Shown: one piece after another, positions 36,438 to 45,279 of the stretch
Layout of the letters: every line of letters starts with the position of its first letter
Position numbering within the stretch: the first letter of the stretch is position 1
Origin: Shewanella sp. ANA-3
Lineage (GTDB): Bacteria > Pseudomonadota > Gammaproteobacteria > Enterobacterales > Shewanellaceae
Length of the DNA: 64,000 bases
Direction of reading: 5' to 3'
Assembly (NCBI RefSeq): GCF_000203935.1
Contig: NC_008573.1
Location: 1-64,000 of the forward strand
Notes under the pieces: model-generated
Seen by the model: the letters and a program-made list of their open reading frames with translations, nothing else
What the model was told of the DNA's origin: nothing
The model's database searches: none
Translations under genes and position numbers: made by a program

Positions 36438-37784
36438 ATGCAAAAAGAACCGCGTATTCATCATCTCTATGTAGCAACGGCGAAATACCTTTTTGCTCAT
36501 CCCAAGCACGGTATCGTTAAACTCCTTGACCCAATGACGGTCAGTGACGCCAAGCGTTACCAACTAAGCCCTATTTTACTTTACGGTCTCACAGTCGCAG
36601 GCCTACCCATTCGCTGGATGACATTTGCACCAATTGACGCGCCAATTGCAATTAAAGGATTTTTGGCCAATGCTTGGGAGCACGCCAAAGGGTTAAGGGG
36701 CTTGCCTGATATTGTGCGCGTAAACAAGTATCTACATGAAGCTTGCCCGTTACTTGCCGAAGCACTGCAACCACTTGGCGTAGAACTGCAAGTTACTGCG
36801 CCTAATGATAGATCACACCCAGGCTCACTAAGGTCTGCGCAAGAAAGTGCGCAATATATCTCCATGACAGCGAGTTCGGCTCCGCCCCAACCGCAAGAAA
36901 CACCTTTTGATACCTTATCTCGTTATGCGAAAGATGATCATCTACTAAATGTCCGAATCGCGCCAAGCTATCACAGCGGTAAAGAGGCATTTAAAATTAT
37001 GCAATGGCTACAGCAACCAATTCATCCCTTGAGCGCACCACTCAATGACACCGAACTCGATTGGCAAACTGGAGATTGGTTGTCGTCGTGGGAAAAGTCG
37101 CTACCAGAATCCGGGCCTCGCTATTTCAAGAGAGATTCAATTGACAACTTCATGTGGTTAATGAACGGCACGAACGCTGACTATATCGAACTGAGCGATG
37201 ATGACGAATATGAACACAGCGATAACACTGCAGAACTGATAAAAATGCTTCTCGCAAATTGGCCAGGCAAGATGGTTGATATTGCCAAGCTATGCAGCAT
37301 TACTCTAAAAGAGCTTAATTGGTATCTCGGAAGCGCTGCAACATTGCCACCAGCCTCCTTATTTCAGCTAAAGCGAATCCTTGGCATTGGGATAGAGCTT
37401 GAATACCTACTTCAAACAATCAATGGACCTTACGTCTTGATGGCCAACAAACCAAAAGCGCTCGAAGATTTCTACAACGAATATACAAACGGTGGTAATG
37501 CAAGCGCTTTCGAAATTATCCCTGACAATGCACATGCCGACCCAAGTTACCGTTATATGTTGATTTGCCCTTACAGCAAACTGCCTAGCTTACTGATGGT
37601 GCCGCGGGGTTCATCAATTGCAGACCGTATTCCAGATCTATTGTTTAACTACGAAGGCGTTAGGCGTGTTGGCGCAAAACTTTATCGAGAAGCAGTGAGT
37701 ACCTGTGCGGCAGTTGCAGTAAACCCTACGAACAACATTGCTATCATGTCAGAATTCACTTCGAGATATTCCTTCGAAGAGTAA
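36438..37784 (+). CDS. Hypothetical protein
   Basis: 448 aa, soluble. A Pro/Ser/Gln-rich linker lies around residues 130-155 (ASSAPPQPQE) between two globular parts. The C-terminal part contains KMVDIAKLCSITLKELNWYLG, which resembles a helix-turn-helix. No family recognised. Good SD (CAGGAGTTTT). Confidence 0.6.
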   Translation: MQKEPRIHHLYVATAKYLFAHPKHGIVKLLDPMTVSDAKRYQLSPILLYGLTVAGLPIRWMTFAPIDAPIAIKGFLANAWEHAKGLRGLPDIVRVNKYLHEACPLLAEALQPLGVELQVTAPNDRSHPGSLRSAQESAQYISMTASSAPPQPQETPFDTLSRYAKDDHLLNVRIAPSYHSGKEAFKIMQWLQQPIHPLSAPLNDTELDWQTGDWLSSWEKSLPESGPRYFKRDSIDNFMWLMNGTNADYIELSDDDEYEHSDNTAELIKMLLANWPGKMVDIAKLCSITLKELNWYLGSAATLPPASLFQLKRILGIGIELEYLLQTINGPYVLMANKPKALEDFYNEYTNGGNASAFEIIPDNAHADPSYRYMLICPYSKLPSLLMVPRGSSIADRIPDLLFNYEGVRRVGAKLYREAVSTCAAVAVNPTNNIAIMSEFTSRYSFEE

Positions 37785-37804
37785 TACTGAACTAACATCT
37801 AATT

Positions 37805-37999
37805 CTATTGCCGGCCACTTGAAAATATCAATTCTGAAGCAAGCTTAAACGCAAAGAAGAAAGCTACACTGCCTAAGGCAAACCCAACAATTGAGCCCAA
37901 CAACGCATTTTCGCATCCTATTAAGTCGTGGAAGGTAAACCCGCACAGGATTGAAGCCACGATATAAAGACCTAAAAATACTGCCTTGTACATGAACAC
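37805..37999 (-). CDS. Small two-helix membrane protein
   Basis: 64 aa, two hydrophobic helices (residues 5-21 and 33-56) joined by a polar turn (FHDLIGCEN). GAGG lies 5 nt before ATG. Lies 34 bp downstream of another tiny membrane protein on the same strand. Function unknown. Confidence 0.6.
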   Translation of the reverse strand: MFMYKAVFLGLYIVASILCGFTFHDLIGCENALLGSIVGFALGSVAFFFAFKLASELIFSSGRQ

Positions 38000-38033
38000 C
38001 TCAAAAGATTTATCTGAATTATTTCGCGTTGAA

Positions 38034-38183
38034 CTATGTTCGTTTACCGATGTTGAGTGTTGCCATAATTAAACTTGCAAATACAAACCATAGTGCCGCT
38101 TGGTGTTGGTCAAATACTGTTGACAAGATTATCGCCACTCCTAGTAATAGGATGTTTAAGATCATAACTTTTATACTTTTCAT
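38034..38183 (-). CDS. Tiny two-helix membrane protein
   Basis: 49 aa: MKSIKVMILNILLLGVAIIL, a short polar DQHQ turn, then a second helix (ALWFVFASLIMATL) and a basic end. AGGA 8 nt before ATG. Same design as the next gene downstream, so the two probably form a bicistron. Confidence 0.55.
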   Translation of the reverse strand: MKSIKVMILNILLLGVAIILSTVFDQHQAALWFVFASLIMATLNIGKRT

Positions 38184-38364
38184 AGGTGATCCTTACTACA
38201 AGCATTTAAATTTGGTTGAATGATACCACAGCACTTTAGTCGCTCTATTTCCAGTAGATTTTCAATGAAAACTCAAAATCTGATTTTAACCGCATGATGC
38301 TCTCCTAAATTCGTTGAGAGTAATCATCACACAAGCTTTAAATGAGGCAAATTTTACTACGTTG

Positions 38365-39615
38365 CTAACAGTGAATGGTTGGAATTTCATTCCAATTTGT
38401 TAGATAAGATGGACTCAAGAACGCTCGCCGCATCTGCCATTTTTTCTCAATGCCATTGGCAGCGACGAACACGGCACCTTTGCCCATTTGCTCGTTTAAT
38501 CTGTCCATGACTGACATCAACGCTGGTTTTCCCAGGTTGTCGTTGAACATATCGAGCTGCAAGCCTGGTTCTATATCTAATAGCCCTACCCCAACGCGAT
38601 AGTACGGCACTGCGGCATAAAATGACTCAACCGCAGAGGTAATTTGCTGACTGATAATCATGCTGTCACTGGTGGGGGCTGGTAAATGAATTGTCCGACT
38701 GAAACCACTAACACCATGCTTGTCATACGCGGATGTTTGAGCAAAAAATACCAAGCAACGTGCTACCGATTTTTGACCCCTTAGCTTTCGAGCCGCTTCA
38801 CACGCATGGAATGACAACGCCTCTTTTAACCCCTCTATCGTCGTTATTCGCTGGCCAACTGAGCGTGTGGAGAATATCTGTCGCTTATTAACGGGCATAT
38901 CGTCCCAGTTAAACGCCTTTGTCCCATTCAATTTGAAAATTGTTCTTTCGATGTTAACGCCAAACATTTTCCTCGCGGTCTTAGTCTTCATTTGGGCCAA
39001 CTGCAGCGCAGTATGAATCCCCATCGAACTTAGCCGCTGACCAATTCGTTTACCCACTCCCCACACATCGGTAGTCAACATCGCCCCTAAGATGGCTTCG
39101 CGATTGTGCGCTTTAATCACGCAAACACCGCGATAGCCTAAGCGCTTCGCTGCATGATTTGCGGCTTTCGCCAGCGTTAAGGTATCCCCTAGCCCGACAC
39201 CAATAGGCAATCGGACCTCGCGCCAGACATCGTGCCTGAGCTTGCGGCCTAATATTGAGAGGTTCTGTGGTGTGTCATCATTCCCAAATTCAGCAAAAAT
39301 CTCGTCTATCGAATAGGGAAAATACGAAAAACACTCTCTCGATGCGACTTTCATAAACTGAGAGCTGATTTCTGAATACAAGGCGTAATTGCTCGAGCAA
39401 ACAACCACGCCATTCGCCCTACAGAACTCAGCAACTTGAAAGTAAGGCGTGAATTTTTTAAGCCCCAACGCAGCCGCTTCAGGGCTTAACGTCACTGTCA
39501 TGCCGTCATTGTTCGAGACCACAATTAGAGGCTTACCACGATACTGCGGGTTAAAAATCTGTTCGCATGAGCTGTAAAACTTATTCCCATCGCATAACGC
39601 TATTATGCTGCTCAT
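38365..39615 (-). CDS. umuC: UmuC-like Y-family DNA polymerase
   Basis: 416 aa. Translesion polymerase subunit (Pol V type, plasmid mucB/impB/rumB group). Catalytic Asp in IALCDGNKFY and the Asp-Glu pair in YSIDEIFAEF are intact, as are steric-gate-region residues (YSSCE). A clamp-binding motif QLDMF is near residue 356. Start overlaps the stop of the UmuD-like gene by 4 nt, so both are translated together from an SOS-controlled transcript. Confidence 0.92.
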   Translation of the reverse strand: MSSIIALCDGNKFYSSCEQIFNPQYRGKPLIVVSNNDGMTVTLSPEAAALGLKKFTPYFQVAEFCRANGVVVCSSNYALYSEISSQFMKVASRECFSYFPYSIDEIFAEFGNDDTPQNLSILGRKLRHDVWREVRLPIGVGLGDTLTLAKAANHAAKRLGYRGVCVIKAHNREAILGAMLTTDVWGVGKRIGQRLSSMGIHTALQLAQMKTKTARKMFGVNIERTIFKLNGTKAFNWDDMPVNKRQIFSTRSVGQRITTIEGLKEALSFHACEAARKLRGQKSVARCLVFFAQTSAYDKHGVSGFSRTIHLPAPTSDSMIISQQITSAVESFYAAVPYYRVGVGLLDIEPGLQLDMFNDNLGKPALMSVMDRLNEQMGKGAVFVAANGIEKKWQMRRAFLSPSYLTNWNEIPTIHC

Positions 39616-40334
39616 ACCAATAAACTCGGTTGTTTCAATAATCTAATGGATGCTGGCACGACCCCTTCGCACCAGAAGCGGTCATCAAGCCTAATTGATA
39701 CCGGCTCAAAATCGTCATTAGCCGATAACAACCTGCTATTGGATAGATCTAAGACTTTACAAACAAATTCCTCGTTATACATGGCTATGATGACATCGCC
39801 GGAACTTGGAGTTAGTTGACGTGACACTATCAGGATGTCACCGGAGTGGATGCCCACCCCCGTCATAGACTCCCCTCTTGCACGACCCACAAACGTCGAT
39901 TCAACCAGAAGGTCATCGAGGCTTTTCAACACTAGAGGATCGCGCTTGCGTCGATGAAAGCGCACTGCACAAATGGCCACGCCCTGAATCTCTATCCCGT
40001 CTGTGACTGATATTTCGGAATAATGAGCATTGGTATTGGCATGAAGTTGATGATGGTCATGGTCATCGTCTAGCTGCCGACAAACGGTTTCGCCGTGCAC
40101 CAGCGCCAAAACGACATCTCCCCGCGTCGCAGTCAATGACTTATCAACGACAAGTAGATCTCCGGTAAATAGCCCAAGACCCGTCATAGCGTCGTCGGTA
40201 ACCTCTGCAAATACCGTTGCTGATGGGTGTGAGACAATAAGATTATTGAGGCTTAGCGCCTTCTCTTGGTATCCAGCGGCTGGACTCTCAAAGCCGTGTA
40301 TGCCTGCCGATGCCAAACTAATGATGACGTTCAT
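39612..40334 (-). CDS. umuD: Tandem UmuD-UmuD fusion (one dead protease domain)
   Basis: About 240 aa, nearly twice the usual ~140. Two S24/LexA-like domains in one chain. Domain 1 has the UmuD start (GFESPAAGY, LNNLIVSHPSATVF), but the catalytic Ser is Ala (DDAM) and, exactly 37 residues on, the Lys is Arg. Domain 2 keeps both: Ser in GESM and Lys 37 residues later in FVCKVL. The cleavage position, 35 residues before the first active site, is His-Gly instead of Cys-Gly, with a shorter N-terminal arm. It looks like a covalent UmuD dimer with one active centre. ATG at 40334; an upstream GTG (40346) is also possible. Next to a LexA box. Confidence 0.85.
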   Translation of the reverse strand: MNVIISLASAGIHGFESPAAGYQEKALSLNNLIVSHPSATVFAEVTDDAMTGLGLFTGDLLVVDKSLTATRGDVVLALVHGETVCRQLDDDHDHHQLHANTNAHYSEISVTDGIEIQGVAICAVRFHRRKRDPLVLKSLDDLLVESTFVGRARGESMTGVGIHSGDILIVSRQLTPSSGDVIIAMYNEEFVCKVLDLSNSRLLSANDDFEPVSIRLDDRFWCEGVVPASIRLLKQPSLLV

Positions 40335-40349
40335 AGGACAAATCACAAA

Positions 40350-40369
40350 TACTGTACATTAATACAGTA
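40350..40369 (-). promoter_or_regulatory. LexA (SOS) box
   Basis: TACTGTACATTAATACAGTA on plus; CTGT-N8-ACAG is a near-perfect LexA operator. It lies 16 bp upstream of the UmuD-like ATG. Predicts DNA-damage induction of the umuDC operon. Confidence 0.9.
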
Positions 40370-40551
40370 TAGCTAATTATTGAAACATCGAAAATCCCGA
40401 AGATGATTTTTTGCGTAAAGAATACATGGAGGGAACAAATATTAAAAAGATAAGCACTCCATTACAGGGTTAGAAACTACTGCTTGGAAGTTGGGCCTAC
40501 TACCATCGGGGTTGTAGGCCTCACTGTTTTGAAGAGTATTAGACAGGTGAT

Positions 40552-40911
40552 TTATCGCGTGTAAGTCTCAAACACTCGGTCAATATCCAGCTTGAACGCA
40601 TCAAGGTCAGGCATTTCTCCAGTATGCTCTACATACCCCCAGAAGAACTCAGCCAGCTCAGCCACAACGTCGAATACCGCAAGCCCTGAGAACGCTTTAC
40701 CCTCGGCATAGAGATCTTCACCTTTTAGCCAAAACGCTTCAGACAGCGCAAACAGCTCCATCACAAAGTCATCTTCCCCCATCCCCAACACATCACCAAT
40801 GACTTGCTCGTTGGGGCTCGTCGTCAACACGGCATTGGTCAGATAGTAGTGGTACATAGCGACCTCTGCATGGTTGCGCGGTGCAGTTGGCGTAGTTGCT
40901 AGTTCGGTCAT
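40552..40911 (-). CDS. Hypothetical protein
   Basis: 119 aa from MTELATTP, acidic and helical (VLGMGEDDFVMELFALSEAFW, FDVVAELAEFFWGYVEHTGE). No family recognised. A longer frame begins at 40944, but GGGACAG-like SD favours the internal start. Isolated between umuDC and kfrA. Confidence 0.55.
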   Translation of the reverse strand: MTELATTPTAPRNHAEVAMYHYYLTNAVLTTSPNEQVIGDVLGMGEDDFVMELFALSEAFWLKGEDLYAEGKAFSGLAVFDVVAELAEFFWGYVEHTGEMPDLDAFKLDIDRVFETYTR

Positions 40912-41039
40912 TTTTTCTGTCCCATTCAGTTGATGTAGGAACATTCTATTACGGCGGCCGATTCTGGCAAATTTCAGGATTTACCCTTCTATATCAGCAC
41001 CATACAAGACATGAATGACGCAAATCACCACGGGAAACG

Positions 41040-41071
41040 GGAAACGATGTTTCCGTAAAAACATCGTTTCC
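41040..41071. promoter_or_regulatory. Palindrome upstream of kfrA, probable operator
   Basis: Perfect 13-bp arms (GGAAACGATGTTT and complement) around 6 nt, 80 bp before the KfrA-like ATG, with a further GGGAAAC just upstream (41032-41038). KfrA proteins autorepress by binding such repeats, so this is the likely site. Confidence 0.6.
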
Positions 41072-41151
41072 ATTGCAGAGTGTTGAATAACTGGCTACAC
41101 TGGGATTTATCGATGTAAGTCATTAACTTTGAAGATGTTTGAGGCAAGCAA

Positions 41152-42258
41152 ATGGAACAATTGGCAGTGAAACCGAAGGCAACTCTTGAGGAAGTGACTA
41201 AGCTCGCGAATGAAATGCTTAAAAACGGTGTCGAGCCAACGACACGTAACTTGAGCGTTCATCTGCAGGGCAGAACATCGTCGATCCAAGGGTTCTTGAT
41301 TGAGTACAAAAATAATCTTGAGCATAGAAAAAATGCTATCGCGGAAGAGGTTGGAAGCCTTGCCGTAGCTAAGTTGCTGTCTCAAGAACTGTTGCTCATG
41401 ATTGACCGTCGTAACGAATCGCTGACCGAGCAAGTTGCCCAGTTGACGCGAAACCTTGATGAAACGCTATCGCTGTTAAGTGACAGTGAAGATAAGTTAG
41501 AAAGCGTCTTGAATACTACGGCGGCTCAAGTTGCGGAGATTGAAACCAGCACCGCAGCCAAGGTCGAAAAGGCCCAATCCGCTGTAAGCCTGATAGAGCA
41601 ACAACTGCGAGAGTTAAAGGCCACCAGCGAAAAGGCCATTGATGACGCAAGAAATCACGCAAAAGCCGAAGTATTAAAAGCAGAAGCATTAGTAGACGCA
41701 GCGAATGGGCGCGTTGCACAAGCAGAGACCGAATTAAGGGCATCTCGAGAGCAAATTAAATTACTCAGCATCGATGTTGCGAAGCGTGAACTAGAACAGC
41801 GAGAGTTAGAGCAAGCGAAGGCCACCATTGCAACTCTGCAGGCCACACTATCAAAGCAGCAAGACCAGATCTCATACACCACAGCGAACCTTGAGCGATT
41901 GACGCAGGACCGAACAGAATTAAAGGCTACAGAAGCCAAGCTAGGTAAGACTGCGGAAAATTTAACGGCAACCTTAGTATCGGTGCGCAATGAATTAGCA
42001 GACTCACGAGCAAAACTAGCCGAGGTTAATGCAGAAAAGTTGGCATTTGAGCGTGATACGCAAAGACTTAATACAGATCTCAATAGTTATCGTCAGCAAG
42101 CAAACCAACTCGGAAGCGTCCAAGCTGAGCTTATTAGCGTCGAAAAACAACTGAATCAGGTGAAATTAGATCTATCTCAATCCGAGCGTGAACGGGAGAT
42201 ATTATCCCAAGCTCTAGCTGCCAACCGTGTGGCGGGCAGTCAGACCGAGAAAAAATAA
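41152..42258 (+). CDS. kfrA: KfrA-like DNA-binding coiled-coil protein
   Basis: 368 aa. N-terminal ~100 residues form the KfrA DNA-binding domain (ATLEEVTKLANEMLKNG, PTTRNLSVHLQGRTSSI). The rest is a long uninterrupted coiled coil, rich in Ala, Glu, Gln and Leu. KfrA proteins are plasmid-encoded autorepressors that help partition or organise the plasmid. Typical length. Distinct from the KfrA fragment at 12.2 kb. Confidence 0.82.
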   Translation: MEQLAVKPKATLEEVTKLANEMLKNGVEPTTRNLSVHLQGRTSSIQGFLIEYKNNLEHRKNAIAEEVGSLAVAKLLSQELLLMIDRRNESLTEQVAQLTRNLDETLSLLSDSEDKLESVLNTTAAQVAEIETSTAAKVEKAQSAVSLIEQQLRELKATSEKAIDDARNHAKAEVLKAEALVDAANGRVAQAETELRASREQIKLLSIDVAKRELEQRELEQAKATIATLQATLSKQQDQISYTTANLERLTQDRTELKATEAKLGKTAENLTATLVSVRNELADSRAKLAEVNAEKLAFERDTQRLNTDLNSYRQQANQLGSVQAELISVEKQLNQVKLDLSQSEREREILSQALAANRVAGSQTEKK

Positions 42259-42629
42259 GATATTTCGAAGGATGTTCGTGTTGGAGAGGAATAACTTTCA
42301 TACTCCTTGTGGCTTACTTCTGGACAAAAGCGTGATAGACCCTTTGCTCTAACTCGTCAGTTTCGGATAAAAATTTCTATGGGTTTAACGCCACGCTCTG
42401 CGGCGAATTTGGAGCGCAGCGGAAAATTTGAGAAGTATAAGGATAACGGGTTAACCAAACAAAATGAGGACTCGACAACGGCTTGATGAACAAGTGATAA
42501 AAATATTAGCTCGTTCGCTAAGGGCGGGCCATGCCTGCATAAAAGTCTCTTTCAAAATAAGACCTTCGCCAGCACAAATTCTCAATCCGCTATTTGCATA
42601 ATAAAGTGTCAACAACCAGCATCGGGCTT
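42259..42629. other. Region between kfrA and cassette array
   Basis: About 370 bp with no gene of protein-like composition on either strand. The right edge leads into the first attC-like site. Confidence 0.5.
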
Positions 42630-42684
42630 GTTCAACACTTCGGATAAGGTCGCGGCTACGCGCAGCCTATCCTTATTTGTTAGC
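42630..42684 (-). repeat. attC-like site 1 (55 bp)
   Basis: Imperfect palindrome from GTTCAAC (42630) to GTTAGC (42684) with arms GGATAAGG.CGCG and complement. On minus it starts GCTAAC at the stop codon of the peptidase gene and ends in GTTGAAC, which fits GTTRRRY. Size and position are those of an integron attC. Confidence 0.7.
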
Positions 42685-43377
42685 TTTTAAAAATACATTT
42701 TCAAATGACTCACCAGAAGCAATCTTCTCAAGGTCATTGAAAAACTGTTTTGGGCGTATCAAAGGTTCTACGGCAATTCGTGATGCCTGATAGTTTTGTC
42801 TTATGTTATTCGAAAAAAAACTTTTGCCGCTTTTCAGGTTTTTTACCGAAGTAACATCTTCAGCAAACAGGTTAATATTTTCAGGTAAAAACGGTTTTCT
42901 GTAATCAAGTGTAAGTGCGGCACCTTCATCAAACCAAACAGGAATTTCCTTTAGGAAACGAAAGAAGCCAACTCGATGCTGGATTTCAGCATGGAGCCAC
43001 TCATGGGCGATCACATCAACGTTTTGTCCTTTAGGACCAATTATTATACAAGCTCGCCAAGGCATTCGATGCATCGAGGCCGTCTCATTTGCCCCCCAAT
43101 TTGCAGCACCTTGAATGTCAGCAGCAATGACAAATCTCGGTTTAGATATCGGTTTACCATAAACATGACTAATTCGTTCTGACGCCGAATCAATAAGTTC
43201 GCTTATGATTTGGGCTTGCTGTTCAGCAAAGTCACCCGCAAGAAATACCTCACTATTGAGCCGCTGGTAATTCATTAGCGGCAGTATATCGCAGGCAATT
43301 GCATGTCTTTGAAATATACCCCCGATAAGCACCACCGTTGCAGCAATCATAAATACTACGATGCCAAATTTGTGCAC
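42673..43377 (-). CDS. Cassette-encoded peptidase-MA-like protein
   Basis: About 234 aa from a GTG at 43377 with GGAGG 4 nt upstream. The ORF is open further up, but that part is read through an attC site and is unlikely to be coding. One N-terminal membrane segment (FGIVVFMIAATVVLIGGIF), then a gluzincin core VIAHEWLHAEIQHR (HExxH) and, 19 residues later, WFDEGAAL with the third zinc ligand. Probably an exported or membrane-anchored metallopeptidase. Its stop lies in attC site 1, as is usual for gene cassettes. Confidence 0.7.
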   Translation of the reverse strand: MHKFGIVVFMIAATVVLIGGIFQRHAIACDILPLMNYQRLNSEVFLAGDFAEQQAQIISELIDSASERISHVYGKPISKPRFVIAADIQGAANWGANETASMHRMPWRACIIIGPKGQNVDVIAHEWLHAEIQHRVGFFRFLKEIPVWFDEGAALTLDYRKPFLPENINLFAEDVTSVKNLKSGKSFFSNNIRQNYQASRIAVEPLIRPKQFFNDLEKIASGESFENVFLKANK

Positions 43378-43392
43378 AGATCCTCCATGAAA

Positions 43393-43488
43393 GCTAACAC
43401 CCCAAGCAGGGGCAATAAAAAGCTGGCAATAATTGGAGCGAAGCGACGAGAGCCTGCTTTTTATTGTCCCGCTGCCTTGTTTTGTTAG
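43393..43488 (-). repeat. attC-like site 2 (96 bp)
   Basis: On minus: CTAACA...AAGGCAGCGGGACAATAAAAAG pairs with CTTTTTATTGCCCCTGCTT...TGTTAG, with a few unpaired bases and a variable terminal part. Ends in GTTAGC. It lies exactly between two genes. Typical attC structure. Confidence 0.8.
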
Positions 43489-43495
43489 TTTACAA

Positions 43496-44089
43496 TTAAG
43501 ACAAAACAATTGAAAAGACACTCAACCAGGCCAATTGACAGCCATATGATATGCGTTGATGAGTGCCTGGATTACTCTGTTGTTTAAATGCTCTAGTCAT
43601 AGCAAATAAATAATAAACGCTCGCAATAACAGTAATAATGGAAAACACGCGAAAATATGTGGGTATTACTGTTGTCGTTGGGCTGATTGCGATTAATATT
43701 GGTGCTACAAGTAATGAAAGCAGCATTATAAAACCCGCCCAAGAATGCACTTTACAGTTGAATGTTGGATTTTTTGTAAATGGATCCGCATCCATGGGAA
43801 AATAACCAGCCACCCATGTACCGATACCATGCACTATGACTAGCCAGCCTGCAATGTTAACCAAAACTGACACGTTCGAAAGTTGCGCTACATACCAACC
43901 GAAAAAACAAAACAGAAAACCTAATGGATAATTATTGATCAAAGGTGACAATTTCTCGGTTGGGCTTCCTGTAGCACCCAGCTCACTGCAAAATTGTTTA
44001 GAGTGGTCATAGCCATCGTAGAATCGACTGGCCACATAAATCCCGACGATGATCCAAATTGTGGAAATTAATCCTGAGTAGACAAACAT
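43496..44089 (-). CDS. Cassette-encoded DUF998-like membrane protein
   Basis: About 197 aa from the ATG at 44089; the longer frame to 44170 is read through attC site 3. GGGAGC lies further upstream, and a TTG at 44101 is an alternative start. Five to six membrane helices with the DUF998 pattern (YDGYDHSKQFCSELGATGS, VAGYFPMDADP, HSWAGFIMLL). Function unknown. Stop codon is 8 bp from attC site 2. Confidence 0.7.
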   Translation of the reverse strand: MFVYSGLISTIWIIVGIYVASRFYDGYDHSKQFCSELGATGSPTEKLSPLINNYPLGFLFCFFGWYVAQLSNVSVLVNIAGWLVIVHGIGTWVAGYFPMDADPFTKNPTFNCKVHSWAGFIMLLSLLVAPILIAISPTTTVIPTYFRVFSIITVIASVYYLFAMTRAFKQQSNPGTHQRISYGCQLAWLSVFSIVLS

Positions 44090-44120
44090 ACCATCAAACA
44101 AAACCAAGCTCCCTTTGTAA

Positions 44121-44180
44121 ACTAACGTCTTAGTATTTATGCGCTGCGCTGTTTGCAGGGCATAAATCACTTGTTGGACT
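44121..44180 (-). repeat. attC-like site 3 (60 bp)
   Basis: On minus: GTCCAAC (fits RYYYAAC) then GATTTATGC.CTGC pairing with GCAG.GCATAAAT and ending CGTTAG. It belongs to a cassette whose gene is lost; upstream of it (44181 onward) no gene remains. Confidence 0.7.
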
Positions 44181-44582
44181 TGGCCGCTGCCACATCCATG
44201 TCAATTGGTATAAATGATGCTATAGGAATTTGCTTTTTTGCGGTAGCGGTTTTTTATACAGTTTGGAGGGTAATCACTTGATATCGTTTTTGCTTTCTCA
44301 TTCTTTTACGCTCACTTTTGACTGATTTTTGACCTTGGTTGACAGCATTTTGGCCCCAGATTCAGGCTGACACTCACACCCTATCCCCTCATCGGCTTAA
44401 CCCCATAAGGCTGGCTGCTTTCGCTATCGGTCATTACGCTACGTCTCGAAGGAGTCGTTATCCTGACAGACGTACTGGCTTTGAGAGATCGGACGAGCAA
44501 AACTTCTAGGTTGAAAGTAACCACATCACATTAGCTTTTCTATAGCCAAAGTTTTACTAGCCCAATTTAGCTTTTGAACTGC
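44181..44582. other. Region upstream of the cassettes, no gene seen
   Basis: About 400 bp without a credible ORF and without an integron integrase. May hold the promoter that expresses the two cassettes and the residue of a lost cassette. Confidence 0.5.
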
Positions 44583-44672
44583 GAAACTCACTTTGGGGCA
44601 TAAACGATTTAGAAAAGGCAGTACAGCGATGTGAGCGCTGCCTTTCAGTATGATCCTTTAATACTCAGTATC
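44583..44672 (-). repeat. Dispersed ~90-bp repeat, copy B
   Basis: Matches 9291-9381. On minus the hairpin AAGGCAG...CTGCCTT with inner CAGCG/CGCTG is followed by TTTTCT, i.e. an intrinsic-terminator form, 50 bp after the HNH nuclease gene. Confidence 0.7.
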
Positions 44673-44720
44673 AAACTTAACTTGGTGAAAAGTATTACTC
44701 TCCAACAAGTTTGACCACGT

Positions 44721-45269
44721 TTACCCCCTTTGACACTGAGCTACCAGCGCCAGCGCCCGTGGTTCTTCTTTAGTGAAATATTTTAGATGATACGTTTTCA
44801 TGATCCGGTGAAATCGCAAGATATACTGACACTGATTGGTGGGCGGTAACCACTCTGTGATCCCCGCCGCCCCTTTTTCTTTATTCAAACCCTTTTCGAC
44901 TACCTGCAAATTTCTCACATCGTTTGCGAACATTTCACGCTGATAGCGATCCCAATATTTAGCGCCTCGGGCATGGGCATAGCCAAGCGGTACAGTGTGA
45001 TCCACATCGAGCGCAAAGGCATCGAGATAGATTTGCCCCGTCCAAGGTGACACCCATCTTCCACGAGTCACGATTTTACCATCACGGCTAAAACTTGGTT
45101 TAACCGTGGATTGGGTTGCGAGTAAGTCGTGGCGCGTATTGAGACCATTGCCATCCAGATCGCTCCAATGCGGGTAATCTTCACGGTGATACTTCAGGTC
45201 GGCCGCAGCCAAACCGTTAGTAATGGACAAGGAAAGCATAAGTAATGCGAGTGAACTCAGCCTGGTCAT
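44721..45269 (-). CDS. Secreted HNH nuclease (GmrSD-C/DUF1524-like)
   Basis: About 182 aa from MTRLSSLALL with a signal peptide ending near GLAAA. The catalytic core DVDHTVPLGYAHARG, then FANDVRNLQVV and NKEKG, is the usual D-H...N...K arrangement of this HNH family. Exported, so probably degrades extracellular or periplasmic DNA. The ORF is open further upstream (45335), overlapping the next gene, but AAGG before 45269 and the signal peptide favour this start. Confidence 0.8.
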   Translation of the reverse strand: MTRLSSLALLMLSLSITNGLAAADLKYHREDYPHWSDLDGNGLNTRHDLLATQSTVKPSFSRDGKIVTRGRWVSPWTGQIYLDAFALDVDHTVPLGYAHARGAKYWDRYQREMFANDVRNLQVVEKGLNKEKGAAGITEWLPPTNQCQYILRFHRIMKTYHLKYFTKEEPRALALVAQCQRG

Positions 45270-45279
45270 ACTAGGCGCC

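Noticed and set aside
42673..43521. Long start (43521) of the peptidase-like gene and long start (44170) of the DUF998-like gene
   Set aside because: The extra N-terminal codons are read through attC-like palindromes; better starts lie after them.
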